Shown: positions 26,962-36,098, numbered from the stretch's first letter. The stretch is 64,000 bases of DNA from Candidatus Choladousia intestinavium (GCA_018712785.1 DVGK01000061.1:1-64000); one strand, 5' to 3'. Program-made: numbers and translations. Notes: generated by a model not told the origin, from the letters alone.

Positions 26962-29076
26962 TTAAGACTCTCTTGTATCTTTCTTAAAATTTACCAGTAC
27001 AATACCTCCAAAGGCGCCCATGGGAATGCGGACCTCCCCCGCCTCCACGGGGATCAAAGCCGTTTCTTCAGTATATCCGCTCTTGTCCGAATAGAAAATC
27101 CTCCTTAAAGCTCCCCTCTTCTCCACGCCTGTCTCCCAGACCGTGAAGCGCAGCTCCTTGTCGTGGTCATTATTATTGAACGCCACAATCACCTGGCATT
27201 CCTCACTGAACCTGCCGTATGCCAGGCAGTTGTAATCCGCGCGGAGGAATCGCAGGGAACCGTGGGTCAGAACCGGATATGCCTTGTGCATCCGGATGGC
27301 GGCCTTGTGAAATTCCAGCATAACAGGATCCTCCCGTCCCCAGGGATACGTCCGCCGGTTATCCGGATCCGTAAATCCGCAGACTCCCGCCTCGTCCCCA
27401 TAGTATACTGTGGGCGCTCCCGGCCAGGTCATCTGCATAATCACTGCCTCTCTCATTACCGCCGGTTCCACGCCCTCAGAGGCCGCCGCATGTCCCAGGG
27501 ATTCCACACGCCCCACTTTGTGGTTCGTCCTGGTCAAAAACCTGGAATGGTCATGGTTGGAGAGTTCATTCATCGCCGTCAGAAGAGACGGTGCCAGAAA
27601 GCTGCCCATGTGATACCGCATGGCTCCGATAAAGCTCTCCGCGTTTCCTAAAAGTCCCGGCTGGAAATCGTCACTGTGCTTCTCCATTCCGGTAAAAAAC
27701 CAGGTCAGGGGTTCCATAAAGGCATCGTAATTCATGACCGTATCCCACTGATCTCCGTGAAGCCAGGAAGCCGCATCTCCGTAATGCTCCGCCAGGATAA
27801 TGGCGTTAGGATTTGCCTTCTTTACCGCCTTCCGGAATTTTTTCCAGAAGGTATGATTGTACTCACTGGAAAAGCCCAGATCCGCCGCCACGTCCAGTCT
27901 CCAGCCGTCTGCGTTGTAGGGCGGCGAAACCCATTTGGCCGCTATATTCAGAATATATTCCTCCAGCTTTGGAGAATCTTCATAATTCAGCTTGGGAAGC
28001 GTATCATGCCCCCACCAGCCTTCGTAAAAGGAGTTGTACGGCCACTCATGCTCGTTATAAAACTTAAAAAAGCTTCGGTAGGGACTGTCCGCGGAAATAT
28101 AAGCCCCTTTCTCATAGTTGGACTGCTTCTCATAGATCTGTTCCCGGTCCATCCATTTATTAAAAGAGCCGCAGTGGTTCAGGACACCGTCCAGAATCAC
28201 CTTCATGCCCCTTCTGTGAAGCTCCTCCACCAGCTCCGCAAAAAACTGGTTGCTGGCCTCAAGGTTCCTGGGATCCGTAACTCTCGTAATATATTTGGTG
28301 GCATGCTTATTGTCATTGTCCCATTCATGGAGAAGCCGCCCCTCCTCATAAACAATTTTTCCAAAATGAGGGTCAATATAATCATAATCCTGAATATCAT
28401 ATTTATGATTCGACGGTGAGACAAAAAGAGGATTGAAAAAGATCACTTCCACCCCCAGTTCCTGAAGGTAGTCCAGTTTATCCATAACTCCCTGAAGATC
28501 TCCCCCGTAGAATTCCCGGACGCCCATATAAGCAGGAAGCTTATACCAGTCCCGTACCCGGGCGGTTCCCTCTCCGATATAGATATATTCCCGATCCTCT
28601 ACATCGTTGGTGGGGTCTCCGTTATAAAATCTCTCTGTAAAGATCTGATACATTACGGCTCCTTTGGCCCAGTCCGGTGTGGAAAATCCCGGAACCACAC
28701 AGAAAGCGTTGCTCTCCTGCAGATCCTGTGAAACGCCGGATTTATTATAAAACAGCCGCAGCTTTCCTGTCTGAACCTCAAAATAGTAATAAATCGGTTT
28801 TTCTCCGGCTACGATCTCAGTTGTATAATAGTCGAATTCACCCTCGCTTTTTTCCAGCCGCATCAGATTCTTTACTGTACCGCTGATAAAGAAGACAAAA
28901 TCCACGTTGTCCTTTGCTGTCCTGAACCGGATTTTGATCGTATCTCCTGTTTTCGGTTCCATAGGACAGACGTAGTTCCTCGTCTCATCCGAAAACAGGG
29001 CCCGCGTGTTAAGAACCGGGCGCATAAATGTAATATATCGCTGTGTTTGTGTCAAATATTTAAAGTTCTGTTCCAT
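26962..29076 (-). CDS. GH13 alpha-amylase/neopullulanase-like enzyme, cytoplasmic
   Basis: 704 residues with no signal peptide. An N-terminal beta-sandwich domain (residues about 20-130) precedes a GH13 barrel: nucleophile Asp395 in GWRLDVA, acid Glu430 in ILAEHYGD, and Asp509 in NHDHS. The C-terminal beta domain ends VRIPMGAFGGIVLVNF. It would cleave maltodextrins or cyclodextrins taken up by the cell. An RBS GGAGG lies before the ATG. The upstream region has an exact 20-base direct repeat and, further up, a terminator hairpin. Confidence 0.88.
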   Translation of the reverse strand: MEQNFKYLTQTQRYITFMRPVLNTRALFSDETRNYVCPMEPKTGDTIKIRFRTAKDNVDFVFFISGTVKNLMRLEKSEGEFDYYTTEIVAGEKPIYYYFEVQTGKLRLFYNKSGVSQDLQESNAFCVVPGFSTPDWAKGAVMYQIFTERFYNGDPTNDVEDREYIYIGEGTARVRDWYKLPAYMGVREFYGGDLQGVMDKLDYLQELGVEVIFFNPLFVSPSNHKYDIQDYDYIDPHFGKIVYEEGRLLHEWDNDNKHATKYITRVTDPRNLEASNQFFAELVEELHRRGMKVILDGVLNHCGSFNKWMDREQIYEKQSNYEKGAYISADSPYRSFFKFYNEHEWPYNSFYEGWWGHDTLPKLNYEDSPKLEEYILNIAAKWVSPPYNADGWRLDVAADLGFSSEYNHTFWKKFRKAVKKANPNAIILAEHYGDAASWLHGDQWDTVMNYDAFMEPLTWFFTGMEKHSDDFQPGLLGNAESFIGAMRYHMGSFLAPSLLTAMNELSNHDHSRFLTRTNHKVGRVESLGHAAASEGVEPAVMREAVIMQMTWPGAPTVYYGDEAGVCGFTDPDNRRTYPWGREDPVMLEFHKAAIRMHKAYPVLTHGSLRFLRADYNCLAYGRFSEECQVIVAFNNNDHDKELRFTVWETGVEKRGALRRIFYSDKSGYTEETALIPVEAGEVRIPMGAFGGIVLVNFKKDTRES

Positions 29077-29151
29077 TCTTACCTCCGCTGCTATTCAAAA
29101 CGGCATATCTCAGATCCCTCCCGGGAGGGCTGCATACAGTCTTTCTCTTCA

Positions 29152-29200
29152 TTTTATACTAAATTTGCTCTGAATACAACTTTTATACTAAATTTGCTCT
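29152..29200. repeat. Two exact 20-base direct repeats upstream of the amylase gene
   Basis: The same 20 bases (TTTTATACTAAATTTGCTCT) occur at 29152-29171 and 29181-29200, 29 bases apart start to start. Read on the minus strand each contains TATAAA. They could be two promoter copies or two binding sites for a regulator of the amylase gene. The other bases between 29077 and 29151 hold only a palindrome CCCTCCCGGGAGGG at 29116-29129. Confidence 0.55.
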
Positions 29201-29250
29201 AAATGCAGCCTGTTTCCGGTTTCTGCTCACGCCGCCTTTTTCTCCACACG

Positions 29251-29282
29251 AAAACAGCCGGCTGCAATCAGCCGGCTGTTTT
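29251..29282 (-). terminator. Strong symmetrical terminator
   Basis: AAAACAGCCGGCT, six-base loop, and the exact complement ending in TTTT. It can act on both strands. On the minus strand it lies after ftsH and before the amylase gene and ends the candidate small RNA described next. Confidence 0.75.
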
Positions 29283-29346
29283 GGAGAAGGTATTTCTTCT
29301 AATGGGGTGTAGCAAAAACTATATAATGTATTGGGGGGTTTTACGA
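29251..29346 (-). ncRNA. Candidate small RNA or amylase leader attenuator
   Basis: A strong extended -10 (TGCTATAAT) on the minus strand at 29352-29360 would start a transcript near 29346 that reaches the terminator at 29251, about 95 bases. It has two C-rich stretches (ACCCCCC and ACACCCC), a small AGAAG/CTTCT hairpin and no plausible coding frame. It matches no RNA family I know. It could be a free sRNA or the terminated leader of the downstream amylase gene. Confidence 0.4.
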
Positions 29347-29351
29347 TTATT

Positions 29352-29360
29352 ATTATAGCA
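29352..29360 (-). promoter_or_regulatory. Extended -10 promoter in the ftsH-amylase gap
   Basis: TGCTATAAT on the minus strand; no good -35, which extended -10 promoters do not need. About 120 bases of the gap above it (to 29481) hold nothing else that I can identify. Confidence 0.5.
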
Positions 29361-29481
29361 TCGGTCCCAAAATAAGTGTGCATAAACTTCACAAAAATGA
29401 GGTTGCTTTTTTGTGCAGATTGACATCCCACTCTTTTTACCCCGGTTTTCGGCTCCGTCATTTCACCGAATTGTGAGGATT

Positions 29482-31290
29482 CTATGAGAAAAGAGCTTCG
29501 AACTCCATACGGCCAATCTTCTCTTTTTCAATCAGAAGGGCCGCGCAGGCATGGAGAACGCTTTCATTATCCCGCAGAAGCCTTTTTGCCTCCTGATAAG
29601 CGCCGTCAATAATATTCTTCACTTCCTGGTCGATAACAGAAGCCACCTCTTCCCCGTAAGCTCTTGTATGGGCCAGATCTCTTCCGATAAAGACCTCGTC
29701 CCCGTCCGCGTCATAATTAATCAGGCCTACCTTTTCAGACATCCCGTACTTTGTCACCATCGCTCTGGCAATGGAGGTGGCCTGCTTAATATCCTGGGAA
29801 GCGCCGGTAGTCACGTCTCCTATCACCAGCTCCTCAGCCACCCGGCCTCCAAGGCTCACTACGATATTCTGAAGCATCTGGCCCTTGGTGTTAAACATCT
29901 CATCCTTCTCCGGAAGTGGCATGGTGTAACCTGCCGCTCCGCGGCCCGTGGGGATAATGGAAATCGTATGCACCGGTCCCACGTCAGGAAGAAGATGGAA
30001 TAAAATGGCATGGCCGGACTCATGATAAGCAGTGATCTTCTTTTCTTTGTCAGAAATCACCCGGCTCTTCTTCTCCGCGCCGATTCCAACCTTTACAAAA
30101 GCTCGGTTAATATCCTCCTGCTTCAGGTAAGCCCGCTGATCTTTGGCTGCGATGATAGCAGCCTCGTTCATCAGGTTTTCCAGATCCGCACCTGTAAAGC
30201 CCGCGGTGGTTCTGGCCACCTCTTCCAGATTTACATTGTCAGCCAGCGGCTTTCCCTTAGAATGAACCTTCAGAATCTCTTCCCGGCCCTTTACGTCCGG
30301 CCGTCCCACCGCGACAGACCGGTCGAAACGCCCCGGTCTTAAAATAGCGGGATCCAGAATATCCACCCGGTTGGTAGCCGCCATAACGATAATGCCTTCA
30401 TTTACACCGAAGCCGTCCATCTCCACCAGAAGCTGATTCAGCGTCTGCTCCCGCTCATCATGACCGCCTCCCATGCCGGTGCCTCTTCTTCTGGCCACCG
30501 CGTCAATCTCGTCAATAAACACAATGCAGGGCTGATGTTTTTTGGCCTCTTCAAAGAGATCCCGGACTCTGGACGCGCCTACGCCCACAAACATCTCCAC
30601 AAAATCCGAACCCGAAATGCTGAAAAAAGGAACCCCGGCTTCACCGGCGATGGCCTTGGCCAGCAGGGTTTTCCCCGTTCCCGGAGGGCCGACCAGAAGA
30701 ACTCCCTTGGGAATTCTGGCTCCTACCTGAATGAATTTCTGAGGATCCTTCAGGAAATCCACGATTTCCTCCAGCTCTTCTTTCTCTTCCTGCAGTCCGG
30801 CCACATCCTTAAAGGTAACCCGCTTGGCATCTGGCGTAATCATCCTGGCCCGGGTTTTCCCGAAGTTCATCATCTTGGCGTTGCCGCCTCCGGCCTGCCG
30901 GTTCATCATCATAAAGACGATCACCACCGCAGCTCCTACCACCAGGGTGGGGAGGAATACAGTGAGGAAGACACTGTCCCTTCTTACGCTCTCCATATTC
31001 GTCTCTATAGCCGAATATTCCATGAGCCGGTCCTGTTCTTCTTTCACATCCGCCACATTTACGTATTTCACATCCCCGTCTGTGAGAACCACCCGCAGCG
31101 TTCCGGTAGGCACCTCCTGATTGGGCGTAATATCCACCCGAACCACCTCTCCGTTCGTTAAGGCGTCCTCGTACTCCTTCTGGTTCCAGGTCTGGCTTGC
31201 CTCCAAACCGCCTCTGAAGGTCATCAGAAGCAGAAGAATGATCACCCCGATCACCAGATAAAAACCAAGTCCTTTGGCATTTCTGTTCAA
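29482..31290 (-). CDS. ftsH: ATP-dependent membrane zinc metalloprotease
   Basis: 602 residues. Two N-terminal membrane helices (residues about 8-25 and 105-127) flank an outer loop, then an AAA+ domain (Walker A GPPGTGKT, Walker B IVFIDEID, second region of homology [12 protein letters not shown]) and an M41 protease domain with zinc site HESGH. FtsH degrades membrane and regulatory proteins. It is last in the spoIIE-tilS-hpt-ftsH run, the same order as in Bacillus. Confidence 0.97.
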   Translation of the reverse strand: MNRNAKGLGFYLVIGVIILLLLMTFRGGLEASQTWNQKEYEDALTNGEVVRVDITPNQEVPTGTLRVVLTDGDVKYVNVADVKEEQDRLMEYSAIETNMESVRRDSVFLTVFLPTLVVGAAVVIVFMMMNRQAGGGNAKMMNFGKTRARMITPDAKRVTFKDVAGLQEEKEELEEIVDFLKDPQKFIQVGARIPKGVLLVGPPGTGKTLLAKAIAGEAGVPFFSISGSDFVEMFVGVGASRVRDLFEEAKKHQPCIVFIDEIDAVARRRGTGMGGGHDEREQTLNQLLVEMDGFGVNEGIIVMAATNRVDILDPAILRPGRFDRSVAVGRPDVKGREEILKVHSKGKPLADNVNLEEVARTTAGFTGADLENLMNEAAIIAAKDQRAYLKQEDINRAFVKVGIGAEKKSRVISDKEKKITAYHESGHAILFHLLPDVGPVHTISIIPTGRGAAGYTMPLPEKDEMFNTKGQMLQNIVVSLGGRVAEELVIGDVTTGASQDIKQATSIARAMVTKYGMSEKVGLINYDADGDEVFIGRDLAHTRAYGEEVASVIDQEVKNIIDGAYQEAKRLLRDNESVLHACAALLIEKEKIGRMEFEALFS

Positions 31291-31333
31291 TTTTGAATCT
31301 CCTTTCCAGCAGACAGTCCTCTGTCCGGCTCTC

Positions 31334-31864
31334 TCATTCGCCTACGAATTCCACTATGCCCACAAAGGGAAGATTTCTGTATTTCTGCGCATAGTCCAGG
31401 CCGTAGCCAACAACGAATTCGTCCGGTATATTAAAGCAGGTATAATCCACCTCCACAGATGTGACCCGGCGCTCCGGTTTATCCAGAAGCGTACACAGCT
31501 TCAGACTCCGGGGATTCCTCTTCCCCAGAATTTCCATAAGATAGCTGAGGGTCCGCCCGGAGTCCACGATATCCTCCACAATCAGCACATCCTTCCCATC
31601 CAGAGGCTCATCCAGATCCTTGATGATCTTCACAACTCCGCTAGATTTCGTATCGCTTCCATAGCTGCTCACAGACATAAAGTCCATAGTCACGGGCACT
31701 GTAATCCTCTTGGCCAGTTCACACATAAAAAAAACACTGCCCTTGAGCACACAGATTAAATGAACCTCCCGGCCCGCGTAATCTTCACTGATCTGCTTCG
31801 CGACTTCCGCGATCCTGGCGTTTATCTCCTGCTCCTGCAGAAAAATCCTGACCTTTTCTCTCAT
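31334..31864 (-). CDS. hpt: Hypoxanthine phosphoribosyltransferase
   Basis: 176 residues, normal length. The PRPP-binding motif is [17 protein letters not shown] and the catalytic flexible loop is [13 protein letters not shown]. It salvages hypoxanthine and guanine to IMP and GMP. It overlaps tilS by four bases, indicating translational coupling. Confidence 0.95.
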   Translation of the reverse strand: MREKVRIFLQEQEINARIAEVAKQISEDYAGREVHLICVLKGSVFFMCELAKRITVPVTMDFMSVSSYGSDTKSSGVVKIIKDLDEPLDGKDVLIVEDIVDSGRTLSYLMEILGKRNPRSLKLCTLLDKPERRVTSVEVDYTCFNIPDEFVVGYGLDYAQKYRNLPFVGIVEFVGE

Positions 31865-33294
31865 GTTGCTTCCTCCTCAATCTGTATTTTCAGCACTCTG
31901 TATGTATTCTCTCTCACCTTCGCGGCCTCGCTGATCCGGTATCCTACGACCCAGAGAACATGGCTCCCCTGGGCAACCAGCCAAATCCGATCCCTCTGGT
32001 CTCTGGGAATCTTCAGATCAATCAGATAATCCTTCAGCTTTTTCCTGCCTCCGGACTCATTTACCACCAGATAGTCCCCCGTCCTGCGGGTGCGCAGACA
32101 GAGATTTTGATCTATTGTATCACATGCAAGCCATTTCGTATACTTTTTTTCTTCCAGAATTTTCTCCGGCGCAGTCTCGCCCCGGACCGGAAAGTCTACC
32201 TGCACCTTCATTCCCTGAAAATGCTTCACTCCCGCTTCCGCCAGCAGAAGCTCCTCCGTGTTCTTCCGGCTGCCCTCTGCCAAAGCCGGCGCCTTTCTAA
32301 AACGGACAGAGTCCTTTTCCCTGACCGCCCTTCCCTCGCCCGGAAAAAAGCATTCCCTGCCGCACGGAAGCTTCGTAAGCCTCTCCAGGGCTTCCAGATG
32401 TACGCTTCCCACATCTGTAAGACCGCCGGTACACTTCTTAACGCATCTGCGCAGAAGCTCTTTTTGTATCAGCTCCGGCTGCTGAAAAAAAGGCAGGAGC
32501 TTAAGCACCCAGGACTGCCCGCCCTGCCTCATCTCCGGGACGATACACTTTTCTTCCGCCAGGTCAGTCTGCACCTGCAGGTACTCCCAGACCTCCTGCA
32601 GCCTAAGGGCCGCCTGGGCAATATGCCGGGATGCCCGGGAATTCACCTGGCTTTCCAGCGCAGGCAGTATCCCAAGCCGGATTCTGTTTCTGGTATACTC
32701 CGTCTCCAGATTCGTCCGGTCCGTGCGCCATCCGATTCCTCTTTCCTCCAAAATCCTCTCGATCTCTTCCCTTGACAGAAAAAGAAGGGGACGTATAATC
32801 CTTCCCTGTACCGGTCGGATTCCTCCAAGGCCCTTCAGCCCGCTTCCCCTGGCCAGTCTGAAAAGGACGGTCTCCGCCTGGTCCCCCTGGTTGTGGGCCA
32901 CCGCCACCCTGTCTCCCTGCCAGAGCTTTCTTTCTTTCTCAAAGATCTCATACCGGACCTTGCGCCCCGCCTCCTCCAGGGAGATTTTTTCTTCCGCAGC
33001 GATTTTCTCCACTTTACAGTGTACCACCCTGCAGGGAATTTCCCACTCCCTGCAAAGTCCGTCTACCCACCGGGCGTCTCCCAGGCTCTCTTCACCCCGG
33101 ATTCCATGTTCCACATGAATGACTTTTAGGGAAAACGGAACCTGCTTTCTGTATTCCTTCAGCGCGTACAGAAGGCAGACCGAATCCGCCCCTCCAGACA
33201 CGCCGGCCAAAAGGCGCATTCCCGGGTGAATCATTTTGTATTCCTCAATGGTCTTAAAAATTCTCTCCAGTTCCTTCTTCCGCATCATATCCAT
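31861..33294 (-). CDS. tilS: tRNA(Ile)-lysidine synthase
   Basis: 477 residues. The PP-loop is AGVSGGADSVCLLYAL, with HVEHGIRGEESLGDARW and RLARGSGLKGLGG in the N-terminal synthetase domain, and TilS substrate-binding and C-terminal domains after it. It modifies C34 of the tRNA that reads AUA. It lies 20 bases after spoIIE. Confidence 0.95.
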   Translation of the reverse strand: MDMMRKKELERIFKTIEEYKMIHPGMRLLAGVSGGADSVCLLYALKEYRKQVPFSLKVIHVEHGIRGEESLGDARWVDGLCREWEIPCRVVHCKVEKIAAEEKISLEEAGRKVRYEIFEKERKLWQGDRVAVAHNQGDQAETVLFRLARGSGLKGLGGIRPVQGRIIRPLLFLSREEIERILEERGIGWRTDRTNLETEYTRNRIRLGILPALESQVNSRASRHIAQAALRLQEVWEYLQVQTDLAEEKCIVPEMRQGGQSWVLKLLPFFQQPELIQKELLRRCVKKCTGGLTDVGSVHLEALERLTKLPCGRECFFPGEGRAVREKDSVRFRKAPALAEGSRKNTEELLLAEAGVKHFQGMKVQVDFPVRGETAPEKILEEKKYTKWLACDTIDQNLCLRTRRTGDYLVVNESGGRKKLKDYLIDLKIPRDQRDRIWLVAQGSHVLWVVGYRISEAAKVRENTYRVLKIQIEEEAT

Positions 33295-33314
33295 GAATTT
33301 CCGAATCTATTCCT

Positions 33315-34796
33315 TTATTTCTCCCAAATCGTACCCACCAGAACGGTCATATCGTCCCTGGCCTGAAGCTTCTGCATCAGATATACCCGTTCCATCAGCC
33401 GTCTGGCATACTCTTTCGCGTTCTGGCAGGCGGCCTTCCTTATAACCTCCTTCATGCCTTCTTCCCCCTCCTCCTGGGAGAAGGCCTCCAGCACCCCGTC
33501 TGTCACCATAATCACCGTATCTCCCGGAGAAAGCTGTCGATGGACGCATTCATAATCCGCCTGCTGCATCACACCCGGAGGATAGGCGCTGGAATGAATC
33601 ACTTCAATCTCCTCACCGTGGCACAGAAAGGTGTCCGCCGCCCCTGATTTCATCAAATCACATTTTGCATTATACAGATCTATCATACATAAATCAATGG
33701 TAGAATACATCTGTTCCCGGTTCTGCAGAAGCATACAGGAATTAATCATCCGCACTGCCGTCTCCTGGGGAAAACCGGCTTCAAGGAACTGCTCAAGCAG
33801 CTCAATCACTTTTTCGCTTTCCCGGCATGCCCCGACTCCTGAACCCATGCCGTCCGCCAGGCTCATAACTACCTTTCCTGTTTCCTTCTGCAGCAGAGCG
33901 TAATTATCCCCGGACACCAGCTCCCCGGCCTTGGTGATCCTGGAAACGCCGCAGAACATCTGATATCTGGTATCCGGCACGAAATGGAAATTCGCATACT
34001 CCGGCAGCACCGCGCCGTGGCAGTTCCAGGATGGACACATCTTCTTCTGACAGCAATCCGAGAGAATCTCGCCCACTGTCCTGGCGGAAACACAAGATTT
34101 ACCTGTGCTTCTCAGAGTCAGATAAATCTCCGGCCTCTCCCCGTCGAAAAGAAATACCCGTATATTCCCCAGCTGGATGCCAAGATACTTGAATTCACGG
34201 CGAAGCTTTTTCCAAAGCTCCTGCTCAAGCTTCGGGACTCCCACGAATCCGTCTGCCAGCCGTCCAAGGAGCTCCGCCGTCCGGCACACCTGTTCCCCGG
34301 CAGCCGCCCTCTGCTCCAGCATCCGGTTTTTCCAAAGCAGCTCTCTTCTGGCTTCTTCATATTCCCGAGTCAAAGCTTCCGCTCCGTAATCCGGCTGAAT
34401 ACATGTCCCCTTCCAGGTCCGAATCAGTTTTTCCGAAACCTGTCCGCTCTCCTCCAGTTCACAGATCATCTCATAGAAAACGCGCCCTGTCTGAAAGTAA
34501 TGCTCTCCCCAGCATTCTTCCTCCCTTGAACAGTTCCGGCACAGTCTCTCCTGCACCTGCCGGAACATTTCTTCCAGCTCTCTGTCCCCCAGACGCTCTT
34601 TCTGGCACGGCAGCTCCTGAAAAAGTCTGGCCAGCCCTTCAAAAGCCTCCGCGTATCTTAGGATCTGTTCCTGCTCCGGAAGAGGATATACATCCCGGAT
34701 CCCATATTTCCCCGTTTTCTCTCTTTTCTGTATTTCCTTTCTCCCTGCCAGGAAGTTCTCCCGTATCTGCGAAATCGCGGTGAATAATTCACTCAT
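33315..34796 (-). CDS. spoIIE: SpoIIE-type PP2C phosphatase lacking the membrane region
   Basis: About 493 residues. The C-terminal 230 residues are a SpoIIE/PP2C phosphatase with metal ligands in SLADGMGSGVGA, VTDGVLEA and ARDDMTVLV. In Bacillus this enzyme dephosphorylates SpoIIAA-P to release sigma-F in the forespore. Before it lies a coiled, Cys-containing region (CRNCSREEECWGEHYF, typical of SpoIIE region II). The roughly 300-residue polytopic N-terminus of classical SpoIIE is absent, and only 190 bases separate the gene from divIC, so it is not hidden upstream. The ATG at 34796 has GGGGAGG before it. Identity is supported by its place before tilS, hpt and ftsH. Confidence 0.88.
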   Translation of the reverse strand: MSELFTAISQIRENFLAGRKEIQKREKTGKYGIRDVYPLPEQEQILRYAEAFEGLARLFQELPCQKERLGDRELEEMFRQVQERLCRNCSREEECWGEHYFQTGRVFYEMICELEESGQVSEKLIRTWKGTCIQPDYGAEALTREYEEARRELLWKNRMLEQRAAAGEQVCRTAELLGRLADGFVGVPKLEQELWKKLRREFKYLGIQLGNIRVFLFDGERPEIYLTLRSTGKSCVSARTVGEILSDCCQKKMCPSWNCHGAVLPEYANFHFVPDTRYQMFCGVSRITKAGELVSGDNYALLQKETGKVVMSLADGMGSGVGACRESEKVIELLEQFLEAGFPQETAVRMINSCMLLQNREQMYSTIDLCMIDLYNAKCDLMKSGAADTFLCHGEEIEVIHSSAYPPGVMQQADYECVHRQLSPGDTVIMVTDGVLEAFSQEEGEEGMKEVIRKAACQNAKEYARRLMERVYLMQKLQARDDMTVLVGTIWEK

Positions 34797-34875
34797 GTTC
34801 TGACCTCCCCTGCCCGTCTGCCCCGCCTCCCCGGCAGACAATCCGCTGTACGCATCCGTATAAGCAGCAGCATCA

Positions 34876-34908
34876 ATTATACCACTTTTCCCCCGCAGTT
34901 TCTGTCAA
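34876..34908 (-). promoter_or_regulatory. spoIIE promoter with 21-base spacer
   Basis: Minus strand: perfect TTGACA (34903-34908), 21-base spacer, perfect TATAAT (34876-34881). In B. subtilis the sigma-A promoter of spoIIE likewise has a 21-base spacer and needs Spo0A-P. On the plus strand TGTCAAA (34903-34909) is one base from the 0A box TGTCGAA and overlaps the -35. Confidence 0.65.
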
Positions 34909-34960
34909 AACATGGAGCCCGGACAAGCCGTTTCACGGCCAGTCCAGGCTCCATGTTTCT
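34907..34960 (-). terminator. Terminator after divIC
   Basis: Minus strand: AAACATGGAGCC.GGAC pairs with GTCC.GGCTCCATGTTT, with an inner GCCG/CGGC hairpin. The TTTT end runs into the -35 of the spoIIE promoter, so the divIC operon ends where the spoIIE unit begins. Confidence 0.7.
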
Positions 34961-34992
34961 TCTTGGATTCGCGCCCTGTCTTCCGGGGCCCT

Positions 34993-35298
34993 TTATTCTT
35001 CCGCCTTAAAGATAATCTCATCTTCATAGACAAGTCCCAGTTTATCTCTGGCGACCTTCTCAATAAACTCTGTGGAGTTCACGTAGTCCTTCAGATTCTC
35101 AATCTCTTCCGCCCGTATCTCCTGATCCTTGAGCTCCTGCTCCAGCTCTTCCTTTCTCTCTGTGTACTGCTGATTCTTCCGAATCAGATTTTGACTCTGT
35201 ACCAGAAGGGCAATCAGGAGCACCATCACCACAAAGGCAATCCCCATCATCCCCCTGCGGTTGCTCTTACTGGCTCTTCTTTTTCTTCTCTGTCTCAT
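34993..35298 (-). CDS. divIC: Septum formation initiator, DivIC/FtsB family
   Basis: 101 residues: a basic cytoplasmic start (RQRRKRRASKSNRR), one membrane helix (GIAFVVMVLLIALLV), a coiled coil rich in Glu, Gln and Leu, and the family C-terminus EKVARDKLGLVYEDEIIF. It acts in the divisome with FtsL and DivIB. Its start overlaps the end of yabQ by 32 bases. Confidence 0.9.
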   Translation of the reverse strand: MRQRRKRRASKSNRRGMMGIAFVVMVLLIALLVQSQNLIRKNQQYTERKEELEQELKDQEIRAEEIENLKDYVNSTEFIEKVARDKLGLVYEDEIIFKAEE

Positions 35299-35764
35299 TT
35301 ATACTACCCCGTTTATCTCTTTTGTTCTTTTCTTTTTTTATTTTACCCCTTTTTTTCCTTAAATTCAATTCTTTTACAAGAAAATTCTCCAGCAGTATCT
35401 TTTTTGCCAGCTTTTTCGTCAGGCGTCCGGCCTTTTTTCCTGTCTCCACCGCAAGCTGAAGTGCTTTTCCCAGAACAAAGACCACCCAGCGGCTTACTGT
35501 TTTATGATAGAAAAAAGCGCCCAGAAAAATCCCGGCCGCCACGTAGCCCCGGATCACCCCGTCCGTTCCTGAAAAAACAAGGCAGAAGGTGAGAAAACCT
35601 GCTGTCATCCAGAAAAAAAAGTCCTCCAGAGAGAGCAGAACAATCCCGTGTGGAATCGCTCTGCGCAGAGAACGAAAGAGATCGTAGAACAGAGCCAGAG
35701 AAGCGCCGTGGAGAACAGAGAGCAGAAAAAGCCAGATCTCCTGACGGATCACGCTGCTCATCAT
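35267..35764 (-). CDS. yabQ: Spore cortex biosynthesis protein YabQ
   Basis: 165 residues. Three to four hydrophobic segments (WLFLLSVLHGASLALFYD, DFFFWMTAGFLTFCLVF, GYVAAGIFLGAFFY) and a highly basic C-terminal tail, as in YabQ, a mother-cell membrane protein needed for the spore cortex. It overlaps both yabP and divIC, so the three are translationally linked. Confidence 0.88.
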   Translation of the reverse strand: MMSSVIRQEIWLFLLSVLHGASLALFYDLFRSLRRAIPHGIVLLSLEDFFFWMTAGFLTFCLVFSGTDGVIRGYVAAGIFLGAFFYHKTVSRWVVFVLGKALQLAVETGKKAGRLTKKLAKKILLENFLVKELNLRKKRGKIKKEKNKRDKRGSINETEKKKKSQ

Positions 35765-36039
35765 TGAAGAAGCCTCTTTATAAGGCTGCCCTTCTTAGCC
35801 GGACTGCTTCCCTGATAGCTGAAGCTGTCCGCCGCTCCCGTCAGCTCCACTTCTCCTTTATCCAGATCCAGCCGGCCAATATGCAGCTCCTTCCCTTTGA
35901 TCGACAGCATTCCCTGTTCTGTATCCAGAAGCACGCCGGAGTCATCGAAGGAAACCACCTCTGTCACGCCTGTGATGCTTCCCTGTTTTCTGTCTTTCCA
36001 CAGAATACTGTGGGGCTTAATGCTTTTCTTTTCTTCCAT
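35761..36039 (-). CDS. yabP: Sporulation protein YabP
   Basis: 92 residues in the YabP/YqfC fold: SILWKDRKQGSITGVTEVVSFDD, LLDTEQGMLSIKGKELHI and LDLDKGEVELTG. A small mother-cell sporulation protein of unknown mechanism. It overlaps yabQ by four bases and has a sigma-E-like promoter just upstream. Confidence 0.9.
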   Translation of the reverse strand: MEEKKSIKPHSILWKDRKQGSITGVTEVVSFDDSGVLLDTEQGMLSIKGKELHIGRLDLDKGEVELTGAADSFSYQGSSPAKKGSLIKRLLQ

Positions 36040-36068
36040 ACGCCTACCGGAACCGTATATTTTCTATT

Positions 36069-36098
36069 ATTCTATGTCCCCTTCCGCTTTCCTATGAC
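36069..36098 (-). promoter_or_regulatory. Sigma-E-like promoter before yabPQ
   Basis: Minus strand: GTCATAGG (36091-36098), 14 bases, CATAGAAT (36069-36076). The sigma-E pattern is close to GTCATATT with CATACAAT at this spacing. A transcript would begin about 22 bases before yabP. yabQ is known to be sigma-E dependent in B. subtilis. Confidence 0.5.

Noticed and set aside
29183-29461. A 92-codon minus-strand frame in the ftsH-amylase gap
   Set aside because: It spans a terminator hairpin and the direct repeats, has no ribosome site and no recognisable protein sense.
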